Shown here piece by piece: positions 16,470 to 25,170 of a stretch of 38,481 nucleotides of DNA; position 1 is the stretch's first letter, and each line of letters starts with the position of its first letter. The notes under the pieces are model-generated. The model saw only the letters and a program-made list of their open reading frames with translations. It was not told where the DNA came from and ran no database searches. Source of the DNA: Streptosporangiaceae bacterium (GTDB taxonomy: Bacteria; Actinomycetota; Actinomycetes; Streptosporangiales; Streptosporangiaceae). The stretch lies in the NCBI GenBank assembly GCA_025964695.1, contig JAOPYK010000011.1:1-38481 (forward strand). The letters are read 5' to 3'. A program made the translations under genes and the position numbers.

Positions 16470-18035
16470 ATGTCTCCTGTTGTTCGCTCGTCACGGCTTG
16501 GTGCGCTGCTCGTGACAGGCGCCCTGGCCTTGTCCGCATGCTCGGGCGGCGCTGCCGGCTCCGCCGGTGCGAAGGCTTCCGACACGCTGCGACTCGCGTT
16601 CGGTACCGACATGCAGGTACCCGATCCGGACATCTTCTACGAGATCGAGGGCAACGCTGTCGTCACTTCGGTCTACGAAGGGCTTGTGCGCTACAAACCG
16701 AACTCGGCCGAGATCGAGCCCTGGCTGGCGCAGAAGTACACCGTTTCCAGCGACGGTCTCAAGTACACGTTCACGCTGCGTTCCGGGGTGAAGTTCCACG
16801 ATGGAACCGCCCTTGACTCCGCGGCCGCGAAGGCGAGCTTCCAGCGGCGGCTCAATGTCAACTCGGCACCGGCGTACATGCTCGCGGACGTCGTGAAGAT
16901 GACGACGCCAGATCCTCAGACTTTCGTGGTCACGCTTCGCAAGCCGGTGAGCGCATTCCTGGACTATCTAGCCGCACCCTACGGCCCCAAGATGGTCAGC
17001 CCGTCAGTGGTTGCGGCCCACGCCGGCAAGGACTTCGCCCAGAGCTGGCTCAAGACTCACGACGCGGGAACCGGACCGTTCACGATCTCGCAATTCCAGT
17101 TGGGTAAGCAGTACGAACTCTCGCGGTTCGCTGGCTACTGGGGCAAGAAGGCATCCTTCAACACCGTTCTGATCTCGATCATCCCGGCCATCTCGACTCA
17201 GCAACTGGAGCTTCAGAATGGGCAGCTCAGCATGATCCAGCATGGACTGACCACCGCGGACATCCAGAGCTTCCGGAGCAATCCACAGTTCACCGTCCAG
17301 CAGTTCCCGTCGCTGTTCAAGACCTTCATCTTCCTCAACCCGAAGAAGGGGATCTTCGCCAACCAGGCTGTGCGAGAGGCTTTTCGCGAGGCGCTCGACC
17401 GCAAGCAACTCGTCGGCGAGGTCTTCGGAGACAGGGCAACTCCGTCCACGCAGGTCTACCCCGCCGGTGAGCTGCCCGAGCCAGCAGCCTCAACCGTGAG
17501 CACGGTCGATCCGTCCAAGCTCAAAACCCTGGTGGCGACGCTGCCGAACAAGAAGGTCGACTTTGCTTACCTTACCGACGACAGCTCGAACCAACGGATG
17601 GCGGAGCTGGTGCAGACCAAGCTCGCCGCCGCCGGCCTGGACGCGACGGTGCGGGGCATCCCGATGGCGCAGGCGTTCAACCTGCCAAACCAGCCTGCAC
17701 AGGCGCCGGACGCCGTACTGGCGACGCTCAACCCGGATGCGGTGCACCCGGACACCTATGCGCGCATCTTCATGTCGACCAAGGGTTCGCTCAACTGGCT
17801 AGGCTGCTCGGTCCCGGCCGCAGACACGGCCCTGGACAAAGGCCTGCACGCCACCAACCCCGCGGCCGTTCGAGCCGACTACGCCAGCGCCGGGGCACTG
17901 CTCGCCCAGTCGGCGTGCTGGCTCGACCTGGCCGACGTCAAGGAGACCGTGGTCGCTCGCAAGACCATCGGAGGCTTCGTCCACCAGATGCCCACCCTGA
18001 ACACGGTTCGGCTGGCCGACCTCACGACGCGTTGA
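16470..18035 (+). CDS. ABC-transporter solute-binding lipoprotein, family 5 (peptide/nickel/amine type)
   Basis: The signal peptide RLGALLVTGALALSACSGG contains the lipobox LSAC with Cys24, so the protein is anchored to the outer face of the membrane. The mature part follows family 5 binding proteins (SBP_bac_5). DTLRLAFGTDMQVPDPD is at the start, then YEGLVRYKP, the diagnostic KYTFTLRSGVKFHDGT segment and DAGTGPFTISQFQLG. The C-terminal lobe has VREAFREALDRKQLV. The length of 521 residues is normal. The start is ATG 16470 with AAAGGA 6 nt upstream; an in-frame TTG at 16467 is less likely. No permease or ATPase genes follow, so the transporter is incomplete here. It may use components elsewhere or be left over from the decayed operon. 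The ligand is unknown. Confidence 0.9.
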   Translation: MSPVVRSSRLGALLVTGALALSACSGGAAGSAGAKASDTLRLAFGTDMQVPDPDIFYEIEGNAVVTSVYEGLVRYKPNSAEIEPWLAQKYTVSSDGLKYTFTLRSGVKFHDGTALDSAAAKASFQRRLNVNSAPAYMLADVVKMTTPDPQTFVVTLRKPVSAFLDYLAAPYGPKMVSPSVVAAHAGKDFAQSWLKTHDAGTGPFTISQFQLGKQYELSRFAGYWGKKASFNTVLISIIPAISTQQLELQNGQLSMIQHGLTTADIQSFRSNPQFTVQQFPSLFKTFIFLNPKKGIFANQAVREAFREALDRKQLVGEVFGDRATPSTQVYPAGELPEPAASTVSTVDPSKLKTLVATLPNKKVDFAYLTDDSSNQRMAELVQTKLAAAGLDATVRGIPMAQAFNLPNQPAQAPDAVLATLNPDAVHPDTYARIFMSTKGSLNWLGCSVPAADTALDKGLHATNPAAVRADYASAGALLAQSACWLDLADVKETVVARKTIGGFVHQMPTLNTVRLADLTTR

Positions 18036-18207
18036 GCGCCCCCTGCAGAAAGCGGATCTGCTCGCAGCCGAGCCGTCGTCGATGTGCTGCAGGCCGCCGC
18101 GGATCCCCGTATTTCCGGGTCGGGATGACCACCGTGGCTCCGCACGAGGCTCGATCGGCGGTGCAGTAATCTAGTTGGGTCGACGGTCCGTAAAGGGCAG
18201 GGGCGCT

Positions 18208-18651
18208 GTGCTGGACGAGCTGGACAAGGGAATCATCAGGCTTCTCCAGCGCAATGCGCGGGCGCCGAATACCGAAGTGGCGCGTGCGTTGGGCGTGACC
18301 GAGGCCACCATTCGCAACCGGGTCAGCCGCCTGTTGGATGAGGGTCTCATCGAGATCGTCGCAGTGGTCGACCCCAAGGCCACCGACGCGACGATCTCGG
18401 CGTTCCTCGTGCTGACCGTGCAACCGCCCGGCGTCGAGGAGGTAGCGGAGGCGCTGCGGGACCGCCCTGAGATTCGCTACCTGTCCCTCGTCATCGGCCG
18501 GGGTCAGATCGTGGCCGAGGCGTTCTTCCGCAACCACGAGCACGTGCTCGCCTTCCAGAACGAGCACCTGGCGAAGTTCCCGTCCATCACGGGCGTCGAG
18601 ATTTCCATCGTCGTCCGGGTGCGCAAGCTCAGCTATGAGTGGGAGATCTGA
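18208..18651 (+). CDS. Lrp/AsnC-family transcriptional regulator
   Basis: This is a protein of 147 residues with the standard two-part Lrp layout. The N-terminal HTH begins LDELDKGIIRLLQRNARAPN and continues VARALGVTEATIRNRVSRLL. The C-terminal RAM/ligand domain has a betaalphabeta fold, PEIRYLSLVIGRGQIVAEAF, FQNEHLAKFPSITGVEIS and a final short strand. GTG 18208 is chosen because Lrp proteins start just before LDxxDxxII and AGGGG lies 4 nt upstream; the longer TTG start at 18175 adds 11 residues with no counterpart. It sits 170 bp after the solute-binding protein gene, on the same strand. Members usually sense amino acids or related amines and control nearby transport or catabolism, so it probably regulates the unit at 14.9-18.0 kb. 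Confidence 0.88.
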   Translation: MLDELDKGIIRLLQRNARAPNTEVARALGVTEATIRNRVSRLLDEGLIEIVAVVDPKATDATISAFLVLTVQPPGVEEVAEALRDRPEIRYLSLVIGRGQIVAEAFFRNHEHVLAFQNEHLAKFPSITGVEISIVVRVRKLSYEWEI

Positions 18652-19029
18652 TCGCGTTCGCCCCGATCAAGAGACCCGCGCCCCTTCGTCTGGGTCTCGC
18701 CGTCAACGGCACCACCGCCACACCCCCGCTCGCCCCAGGGCGCCACCTGCTGACCGACCCCCATGGCCGAACCGTTGAGGTCCACGCCACCTGATCAACC
18801 GTCAGTTACTCAGTCCCTGACCTCATGTGGTTCATATGGCATGCCCGTGCCGACCTCCCGGACGGACGTCTGTGTCGACCGCACACCCTCACGGCAGACC
18901 GCTGGTCCGGTGGCCGAATCCTGCGCATGCCCTTCGATCATCATTTTCTCAGAATCCGCCAAGATGCGGTTCATGCGGGCTTCCTAGCCTCCTCCCACCT
19001 AGTCCTGACGGATCAAGCGGAGGAAGCGG
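18652..19029. other. Intergenic stretch, nothing recognised
   Basis: No coding-like frame, hairpin of note or RNA gene is seen between the Lrp regulator and the serine hydrolase. A long antisense open frame that crosses part of it is a shadow of the serine hydrolase gene. Confidence 0.4.
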
Positions 19030-19995
19030 ATGGTGGCGGCACCGGGGGGTCGGTCCCGACGACACGGATGGCTCGTGGTGCTCTGCTGTCTGGTGGCCAT
19101 ACTGGCCGGTATCGCCACCATGGTGGCGCTGGTGGCGACCTGGTCGAAGGACGCGCGATCCGCGCCCATCACCGCTCCCGCCACCAGTCCTACGGCGGAG
19201 ACGACGACCAGCACGGCGCCGTCTCCGTCGGCCACCGCCACCAAACGTCCCTCGAAGGGGCTGTCCAAGACCGCCCGCAGTCGGCTCACCAGCACGCTGG
19301 CCGGCTATCTCGACGACGGCAGCGGGCGGCTGGCGATCAGCGTCCGGGACCTGTCCACCGGCGTGACCTTCGGCTACGAGACCAAGCTGACGTTCGCCAC
19401 GGCCAGCATCGTCAAAGCCGACGTCCTCACCGCGCTTCTGCTCCAGGCGCAGAGGGCCGGCCGCACGCTCACGGTGTCCGAGAAAAGCCTCGCCACCCGG
19501 ATGATCGAGTACAGCGACAACGCCGCCGCCACCGCCCTGTGGAACAAGATCGGCGGAGCCGCCGGCCTGACCTCCGCCAACCACAAGCTGGGCCTGCGCC
19601 GTACCGTCGCCGGCTCCGGCGGCTACTGGGGCCTCACCCTGACCAACACCGCCGATCAGGTTCGGCTGCTGTCGGCCCTCACCTCGAAGACCAGCCCGCT
19701 CAAGGCCCGCAACCGCACCTATGCCCTGGGTCTCATGCAGTCGGTCAGTTCCTCCCAGGACTGGGGAGTCAGCGCGGGCGTCGATGACGACGACTCGGTC
19801 GCGCTCAAGAACGGCTGGCTGTCCCGCGCGACCGACGGCAACACCTGGGTGGTCAACAGCATCGGCCGGGTCCACGGGAGCCGGCACAACTATCTGATCG
19901 CGATTCTTTCCGACCACAACACCACCATGAGCGCCGGTGTCACCAAGGTCGAGCACGTCAGCAAGCTCATCGCCACCGCCCTCGCGAAGGTCTGA
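19030..19995 (+). CDS. Membrane-anchored serine hydrolase of the class A beta-lactamase / penicillin-binding fold
   Basis: A short basic N-terminus and one transmembrane helix (WLVVLCCLVAILAGIATMVA, about 14-33) are followed by a Thr/Ser/Pro-rich wall-spanning linker (about 45-75) and the catalytic domain. Visible active-site elements are SIVK (Ser126, Lys129), YSDN (162-164 for SDN), and KNGW where beta-lactamases have KTG. The omega-loop Glu of true class A beta-lactamases (ExxLN) is not evident; the region reads GLTLTNTADQ. It therefore probably is not a strong beta-lactamase, and may be a peptidoglycan-acting or penicillin-binding hydrolase. The ATG at 19030 has GGAGGA 5-6 nt upstream. 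It is a single gene, with no linked regulator of the BlaI type. Confidence 0.85.
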   Translation: MVAAPGGRSRRHGWLVVLCCLVAILAGIATMVALVATWSKDARSAPITAPATSPTAETTTSTAPSPSATATKRPSKGLSKTARSRLTSTLAGYLDDGSGRLAISVRDLSTGVTFGYETKLTFATASIVKADVLTALLLQAQRAGRTLTVSEKSLATRMIEYSDNAAATALWNKIGGAAGLTSANHKLGLRRTVAGSGGYWGLTLTNTADQVRLLSALTSKTSPLKARNRTYALGLMQSVSSSQDWGVSAGVDDDDSVALKNGWLSRATDGNTWVVNSIGRVHGSRHNYLIAILSDHNTTMSAGVTKVEHVSKLIATALAKV

Positions 19996-20141
19996 CGTCC
20001 CGAAAGGTCCTCGACCCCATGCCTGCATCCGTCTCGCCCGCAGACCGCACGGCCGCAGACCCCGCGTCGATGGACCCCGCCCCCCGGGCTGCGTACGCGC
20101 CGTACCGCCATTGGGTGGCATCCGGTCCCGAAAACCGGTAA

Positions 20142-20632
20142 GCGCGAGAGCACAGTGGGGTTCGGCTCCCCCCCTCTTCCGCTGACTTGCGCGAACCACC
20201 TGACCTGCTTCTGCATGCCTTGATCAGACACGATCAGTTCCGGGACGACTGTGCCGGTGGCGGTGTCGATCCCGTCAGTGCCAGGTCAGCCCGGGCCGCA
20301 TTGATCTCGTTCTCGACCTTCTTCTCCGCCCGGACGCTGATCTTGTGCACGAGCCGGGTCAGGTCCCGTAGGCGAGCGAGTGGCTCGTGACGCAGGTCAC
20401 CGGGGTCATTCGGGCCCGGGTGAGCTCGATCTCGTAAGTCCCCGTCCATCGCGGAGACGATCGACGGGGTGCGGACGATCGTCGTACTCGGAAGCGAGGC
20501 CCTTGAATTGCCGGCTGGCGCGGGAGATCCTGGGTGTCGTGCTCAAGCACGTCGCCGATCACGAGCGGGGGCTCGAGCGGCTTGACCTGGGATGACGGAC
20601 GGGGATCGTCCATCGAGACCGGAGGTACAGGC
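20142..20632. other. Region without a supported gene
   Basis: Just before it, the ATG at 20019 opens a 40-codon frame to TAA at 20141 (MPASVSPADRTAADPASMDP at its start). AAAGG lies 11 nt upstream and the composition is Pro/Ala-rich; I regard it as doubtful. In 20142-20632 a minus-strand frame contains LRDLTRLVHKISVRAEKKVE and looks coding-like for about 40 codons, but it has no clear start and no family I know. It may be the 3' end of a lost gene. Confidence 0.25.
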
Positions 20633-21100
20633 ATGACGCTCAGCACGCAGATCATGACGGATGAACAACGCAAATCGGTGGCGCTGGAGTACCTCAAGGC
20701 ATTCGACAACGGCGGCGGGACCTCGACCGGCGGCGGCATCCTGGACCTGTTCGCCGACGACGCGCAGGTCTACTTCCCCAAATGGGGCCTGGCCACCGGC
20801 AAGGAGGCCATCGGCGCACTGTTCGCCGACGTCGGTGGCACCATCAAGTCCATCCAGCATCACTATGCCGACTTCAACTGGGTCTTCTCCGGCAGTGATG
20901 TGGTGGTGTGCGAGGGCACCAGCCATGGCGAGCACCGCGACGGGCAGTGGCGGGCGGGGCTGCCCGAATGGGGCGCCGGACGCTGGTGCGACGTCTTCGA
21001 GATCCGGGACTGGAAGATCCAGCGTGTGTTCATCTACCTGGACCCCGACTACGCCAGCACCGATACGGCCCGGTATCCCTGGCTCAACGGACGGACCTGA
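20633..21100 (+). CDS. SnoaL-like / NTF2-fold protein
   Basis: This is a 155-residue protein of the SnoaL/NTF2 cone fold. It has an N-terminal helix EQRKSVALEYLKAFD, DLFADDAQVYFPKWGLATGK, EAIGALFADV, IQHHYADFNWVFSGSDVVVC and EGTSHGEHRDGQ, ending DVFEIRDWKIQRVFIYLDPD. This order of helix, acidic pocket strand and long curved sheet is typical. Members are isomerases, cyclases, dehydratases or bare binding proteins, so function cannot be assigned. The start is ATG 20633, with GGAGG 7 nt upstream; a longer frame to 20534 lacks a ribosome-binding site. It stands alone, 330 bp before the convergent FMN reductase gene. Confidence 0.85.
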   Translation: MTLSTQIMTDEQRKSVALEYLKAFDNGGGTSTGGGILDLFADDAQVYFPKWGLATGKEAIGALFADVGGTIKSIQHHYADFNWVFSGSDVVVCEGTSHGEHRDGQWRAGLPEWGAGRWCDVFEIRDWKIQRVFIYLDPDYASTDTARYPWLNGRT

Positions 21101-21433
21101 GGAAGCCCTGGTATCACCGCTCAGCGGCTGTCGGCCTCTCCATGCCCGTCAGCGGGCGGCCCGTAGCCGATGGCCGCCACAAGCTGCGTGACGAGCAAAC
21201 GCATCGGCTCTCCTACTCGACCCTCGGCGTGCTGAAGACCACTGAGGTCGCCTACCTGATCCACCCGAGGATGGGGCACCGGCATCGCGCCTGGCAGGTA
21301 CGCGATCCGCAGGCAGCGCGAGAACGCCGAGCGCGCGTGCCCACCCACCCGTCCGAGCCATCCCCCGTAGGTCAACGTAGGGTGCAGCCCTGGCCTCATA
21401 TGCCTTCACTGATCAGTTGGACATCTTGTGCAG
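21101..21433. other. Intergenic stretch, nothing recognised
   Basis: This space separates the stops of the SnoaL-like gene and the FMN reductase gene. Both strands were read; no protein family, strong hairpin or RNA was recognised. Confidence 0.35.
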
Positions 21434-22039
21434 TTAGTTCGCGGTGGCGTACGGGCGGTCGCGCCGGGCGTCGCGGAGGACCGAGCCCCACCAGAGGAGC
21501 TGGTCGAGCAGCACCTTCGCGGCGGCGTTGGGGCCCTCGGGGTCGCGGAGAGTGCCGTCGGGGCTGAAGAGCTGGTAGTACCGGGGGAAGGTGACATAGT
21601 CGCGGACCGTGTGGGCCTGCAACTCGCTGAAGACCTGCCGCAGATGCTCCACCGCCAGGACGCCGCCACTCCCCCCGCTGTAGCCGACGAAACCGATCGC
21701 CTTGGCCTGCCACTCGGTGTAATGCCAGTCGATGGCTGCCTTCAGGGATGCCGGGAAGCTGCGGTTGTACTCCGGCGTCACCACGACGATCACGTCAGCC
21801 GCCTCGATCCGCCGGGTGAGGCCCGCCATCTCGGCCGGGCGGGCCATGTTGGGCTCGAGTGCCGGCAGTACGGGCGGCAGCTCGAGCGGCAGGGGCGTAT
21901 CCGCCAGATCGATGAGGTCCACCGCGAACTGGCCGTGCTGCTCGGCCTGCTCGACGAACCAGTTCGCGACCACCGGGCCGAACCGGCCCTCCCTGACGCT
22001 TCCGATGATCACTGCGAGGTTGAGGGTCTGGCTGGGCAT
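21434..22039 (-). CDS. NADPH-dependent FMN reductase (flavodoxin-like fold)
   Basis: This is a complete 201-residue flavodoxin-like oxidoreductase. It begins LNLAVIIGSVREGRFGPVVA, where the GSxRxxR phosphate-binding loop is diagnostic for the NADPH-dependent FMN reductase family (PF03358). It continues with DLIDLAD, VIVVVTPEYNRSFPASLKAA, and the flavin loop GYSGGSGG before the C-terminal helices. It reduces flavin or quinones with NAD(P)H in the cytoplasm. ATG 22039 has AAGGAG 8 nt upstream. The gene is divergent from an XRE-type regulator that begins 147 bp away. In actinomycetes such pairs often form a regulator-plus-target unit, so redox or xenobiotic control is likely but inferred. Confidence 0.9.
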   Translation of the reverse strand: MPSQTLNLAVIIGSVREGRFGPVVANWFVEQAEQHGQFAVDLIDLADTPLPLELPPVLPALEPNMARPAEMAGLTRRIEAADVIVVVTPEYNRSFPASLKAAIDWHYTEWQAKAIGFVGYSGGSGGVLAVEHLRQVFSELQAHTVRDYVTFPRYYQLFSPDGTLRDPEGPNAAAKVLLDQLLWWGSVLRDARRDRPYATAN

Positions 22040-22174
22040 TGGTTGTACTCCTTGTCCGAAGCCACGAGATGACCGTGGGGGTCACCTCTCTTAACCTGCC
22101 GGGCAGGGCTGAGGCCAGGAAGGCCGGGCTGAGACTGGTAGTGGCGGGGCCACGATCTCGGCGCCCGCGGCTGT

Positions 22175-22187
22175 TACGTTCGAAACG
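22175..22187 (+). promoter_or_regulatory. -10 element of a predicted leaderless transcript
   Basis: TACGTT at 22175-22180 is followed by 6 nt and then the GTG start at 22187, with no ribosome-binding site in between. A TANNNT box at this distance puts the transcription start on or next to the G of the start codon, the usual arrangement for leaderless mRNAs in actinobacteria. The MarR gene has the identical TACGTT-N6-GTG. Confidence 0.55.
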
Positions 22188-23050
22188 TGAGCGACAACGA
22201 GCTCGGCATGTTCCTGCGTATTCGCCGTGAAGCCGTCACACCCGGCGAGGTGGGGCTGCCCACCGGCCCCCGCCGCCGGACCCCGGGCCTGCGCCGGGCC
22301 GAACTGGCCACGTTGTCGGGAGTCAGCGTCGAGTACGTGACCCGGCTCGAGCAGGGGCGCGACCGCCGGCCGTCCGCGCCCGTGCTCTCCGCGCTGGCCC
22401 AGGCGCTACGGCTGACCGCGAGCGAACGCATCCACCTGCACCGCCTCACCAAGGCGGCCGAGGGCGGCTTCACCTGCATGGGCGGTGCAACGCCGGCCCG
22501 CACGGTACGCCCCACAGTGCGGGCACTGCTCGACCGCCTTGAGCCCACCCCCGCGGTCTTGCTCAACCGGCTCAGCGAGATCCTCGCCTACACGGCAGGC
22601 TATGAGCGGCTGGCAGGACCCATCGGCCTGCTGGACGGCAGCCCGCCGAACCTCGCCCGCTTCGTATTCACAGACGACCGGGCGCGAACCGCCTATCCCG
22701 ACTGGGACCGCATCGCCGACGAACAGGTCGCCGCCCTCAAACAGGGACCGTTCCGAGCGGATCAGCATGTCGCCATGCTCGCCGACGAGCTGACCGTCAC
22801 CGCCGGGGCGGCCTTCGCCGAACGCGTGGCGGCCCTGCCCGGCCTCCCGAAGTCCAGCGGCATCGCACGGCTGGTTCACCCCGACGCGGGCGAGCTGCGC
22901 CTGGCCTACGAAACCCTCGACCTGCCCGCCGACGACGACCAGCGCCTCATCGTCCATCTTCCCGCCGACGACGACACATCCGCCGCCCTCGGTCGTCTCA
23001 CCGGCCTCACCGGCCGCCGGCCGGGCGCGCTGCGGGCAGTGCCCGGCTGA
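22187..23050 (+). CDS. XRE-family regulator with MmyB-like ligand-binding domain
   Basis: The N-terminal 80 residues are a lambda-repressor-type HTH: MFLRIRREAVTP, RRTPGLRRAELATLSGVSVE and YVTRLEQGRDRRPSAPVLSA, with the LRRAELA/YxxxLEQG pattern seen in MmyB-type regulators. Residues 100-285 form the PAS-like MmyB ligand-binding domain (LLDRLEPTPAVLLNRLSEIL, then NLARFVFTDDRARTAYPDWD, FRADQHVAMLADELTV, and a final LVHPDAGELRLAYETLDLP strand pair). Members bind fatty acids or related ligands and control neighbouring oxidoreductases. The start is GTG 22187, probably leaderless. Divergent orientation to the FMN reductase gene makes that gene its likely target. The ligand is not known. Confidence 0.9.
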   Translation: MSDNELGMFLRIRREAVTPGEVGLPTGPRRRTPGLRRAELATLSGVSVEYVTRLEQGRDRRPSAPVLSALAQALRLTASERIHLHRLTKAAEGGFTCMGGATPARTVRPTVRALLDRLEPTPAVLLNRLSEILAYTAGYERLAGPIGLLDGSPPNLARFVFTDDRARTAYPDWDRIADEQVAALKQGPFRADQHVAMLADELTVTAGAAFAERVAALPGLPKSSGIARLVHPDAGELRLAYETLDLPADDDQRLIVHLPADDDTSAALGRLTGLTGRRPGALRAVPG

Positions 23051-23216
23051 CACGGTCCCGCATGGGTGCGGGCGCTGGCGCCCTCCGCCCCACTGGGTGT
23101 CGGCCTGGCGTGGGCGCGAAGTCCTCGCCGCCGTCCTGGTCGTGGACTCCACGGTGTTGGCGAGCTCGACATAGAGCCACGGAAGTTCAACCGGGCCCAC
23201 GACGCTGCCATGCTGA

Positions 23217-24959
23217 TCAGGATTGAGGTGGGGTGTCAGCGGAATGCACGTGCCTGGTGGCCTCGTCGCGGAGCACTCGGCGCAGGACCTTGCCGAGGAT
23301 GTTGCGGGGCAGGTCGGTCCGGAAGTCGATGTAGTACGGCAACTTATGGCGGGCGAGTTGCCGGGCGCAGAAGTCGACGAGCTCGTCTATCGTGGGAGCG
23401 CGCATGTCGGTACGGAGCACGACGTAGGCCTTGACCAGTTCGCCGTGTCGGATGTCCGGCACCCCGACGACCGCGGCCTCCTCGATCGCCGGATGTCCGG
23501 TCAGCACGTCCTCGATCTCCGATGGGTAGACGTTGAACCCGTCGACGATGATGACGTCACGCTTGCGGTCGATCAGCGTGAAGAAACCGTCCGGGCTCAT
23601 CATGGCGATGTCACCCGTGCGGACCCAGCCGTCCCGCAGCACCTCGGCGGTCTCCGCCTGCTGCCGCCAGTATCCGGCGAAGACCTGCGGGCCGCGGACC
23701 ATCAGTTCGCCGGCCTGGCCGACCGGCACGGTGAGGTTGAAGTCGTCCTCGCCCACGATGCGGGCCTCGGTGCCGGGCAGCGGAAGGCCGACCGATACGT
23801 GGCGGGCGTTGCCGTCCACCGGGTTGGCCAGCGCGACCGGTGAGGTCTCGGTGAGCCCGTAGCCCTGGATCACGCGGGCCCCGGTGCTCTCGTACAGGGC
23901 GTCGACCGTCTCGCGCGGAAGCTTCATCGCGCCGGAGACGCAGGTGCGGATGTTGCCGACTCCGGCCTTGCGTGCCTTGGGCGCATTGGCCAGCTGCTGA
24001 TAGATCGGCGGCACTCCCGGGAAGATCGTCGGTTTCCATTTCCGGACGGCGTCGAGCACCATGCTGAGGTCGAACCGGGGGACCAGGACCACGGTGCCGC
24101 CGGCCAGCAGGGTCGAGGTGAGGCACATGGTCAGGCCGAACACGTGGAAGAGCGGCACCACGGCCAGCGTGACCTCGTGGCCGGGCCGGATGCCCGGATC
24201 CCACGCGACGGTCTGGTAGGCGTTGGCGACGAGGTTGCGATGCGTGAGCATCGCGCCCTTGGGCCGTCCCGTGGTGCCGCCGGTGTACTGCAGGGCGGCC
24301 AGGTCGTACGCCGGGTCGACGGGCACCTGCTGGTGTCGCTCGCGCCCCTTGGCCATCACTTCGCGGAAGGCGATGACGTCTGCGTCTTCGGGGAGGGGCG
24401 TGCTGAGTTCCGAGCGCAGCTTCCGTGCGCGCCGTAGCGGGAGCCGCAGCAGCAGCCGCTTCATCCGGGGCAGATACTCGACCAGGGACGTCACGATGAC
24501 ATGCTCGACGTGGGTGCCGGGCAGCGCCTCGGCCGTGGTCTCGTACATGCGGTCCAACACGACGACGACGCGCGCACCGGAGTCGGCGAGCTGTTGGTGC
24601 AGCTCGGCGGCGGTGTAGAGGGGGTTGTGCATCACCACCACGGCGCCCCGCCGCAACGTGCCGTAGAAGGCGATGATCTGCTGTGGGCAGTTGGGCAGGA
24701 TCAGCGCGACCCGGTCACCCTTGTGCACCCCGAGCCGGCGCAGTGCTCCCGCGAATCGGTCTACCTGCCGTACGACCTGGCGGTAACTCGTGCAGTGCCC
24801 GAAGAAGGCCAGCGCGGTGCGCCGGGGAAATCGCGCGGCGGAGTCGTCGAGCAACTGCGTCAGCGGGACATCGGGCACGTGCACGTGAGGTGGTACACCG
24901 GTCGGATAGAAGCGCAACCAGGGCATCTCGTCGTAGGGGGTTGCCATCCTTTGATCCAT
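23217..24959 (-). CDS. Long-chain fatty-acid-CoA ligase (acyl-adenylate-forming enzyme)
   Basis: This is a 580-residue ANL-superfamily enzyme. Its motifs in order are the ATP loop YTGGTTGRPKG (about 235-245), PLFHVFGLT, GYGLTETSP, GEDDFNLTVPVGQAGELMVR, WVRTGDIAMM with the ribose-binding Asp, IDRKRDVIIVDGFNVYP (hinge and A8), and the final PRNILGKVLRR with the catalytic A10 Lys. The layout is that of FadD-type long-chain acyl-CoA synthetases, which activate fatty acids with ATP and CoA in the cytoplasm. ATG 24959 is the longest start; ATG 24947 is four residues shorter, and neither has an ideally spaced ribosome-binding site. It is followed by no beta-oxidation genes. An AT-rich, promoter-like stretch lies at about 25015-25075. 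Confidence 0.93.
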   Translation of the reverse strand: MDQRMATPYDEMPWLRFYPTGVPPHVHVPDVPLTQLLDDSAARFPRRTALAFFGHCTSYRQVVRQVDRFAGALRRLGVHKGDRVALILPNCPQQIIAFYGTLRRGAVVVMHNPLYTAAELHQQLADSGARVVVVLDRMYETTAEALPGTHVEHVIVTSLVEYLPRMKRLLLRLPLRRARKLRSELSTPLPEDADVIAFREVMAKGRERHQQVPVDPAYDLAALQYTGGTTGRPKGAMLTHRNLVANAYQTVAWDPGIRPGHEVTLAVVPLFHVFGLTMCLTSTLLAGGTVVLVPRFDLSMVLDAVRKWKPTIFPGVPPIYQQLANAPKARKAGVGNIRTCVSGAMKLPRETVDALYESTGARVIQGYGLTETSPVALANPVDGNARHVSVGLPLPGTEARIVGEDDFNLTVPVGQAGELMVRGPQVFAGYWRQQAETAEVLRDGWVRTGDIAMMSPDGFFTLIDRKRDVIIVDGFNVYPSEIEDVLTGHPAIEEAAVVGVPDIRHGELVKAYVVLRTDMRAPTIDELVDFCARQLARHKLPYYIDFRTDLPRNILGKVLRRVLRDEATRHVHSADTPPQS

Positions 24960-25170
24960 CCTGGCGGTGCCATCGAAGTAGCCGCATTGTGCCCTGACCC
25001 CCGATTCAGTACCAGACCCAAACCGTATATGCGGATAGCTACTATTCCATCACGATCCGCTCTGCTACAAGAGGGAAGTGCCACATCGTGCTCGCGGCCG
25101 AGCCGCATGGAGGCCGACAACGGCCGCCTGTCTGGGGCGGAGATCATCTGGACGATGCGGGCCGTGGCGG

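Noticed and set aside
18949-20199. 416-codon minus-strand frame
   Set aside because: It is the antisense shadow of the serine hydrolase gene: Gly/Arg-rich, no domain, while the plus strand shows SxxK, SDN and a signal anchor.
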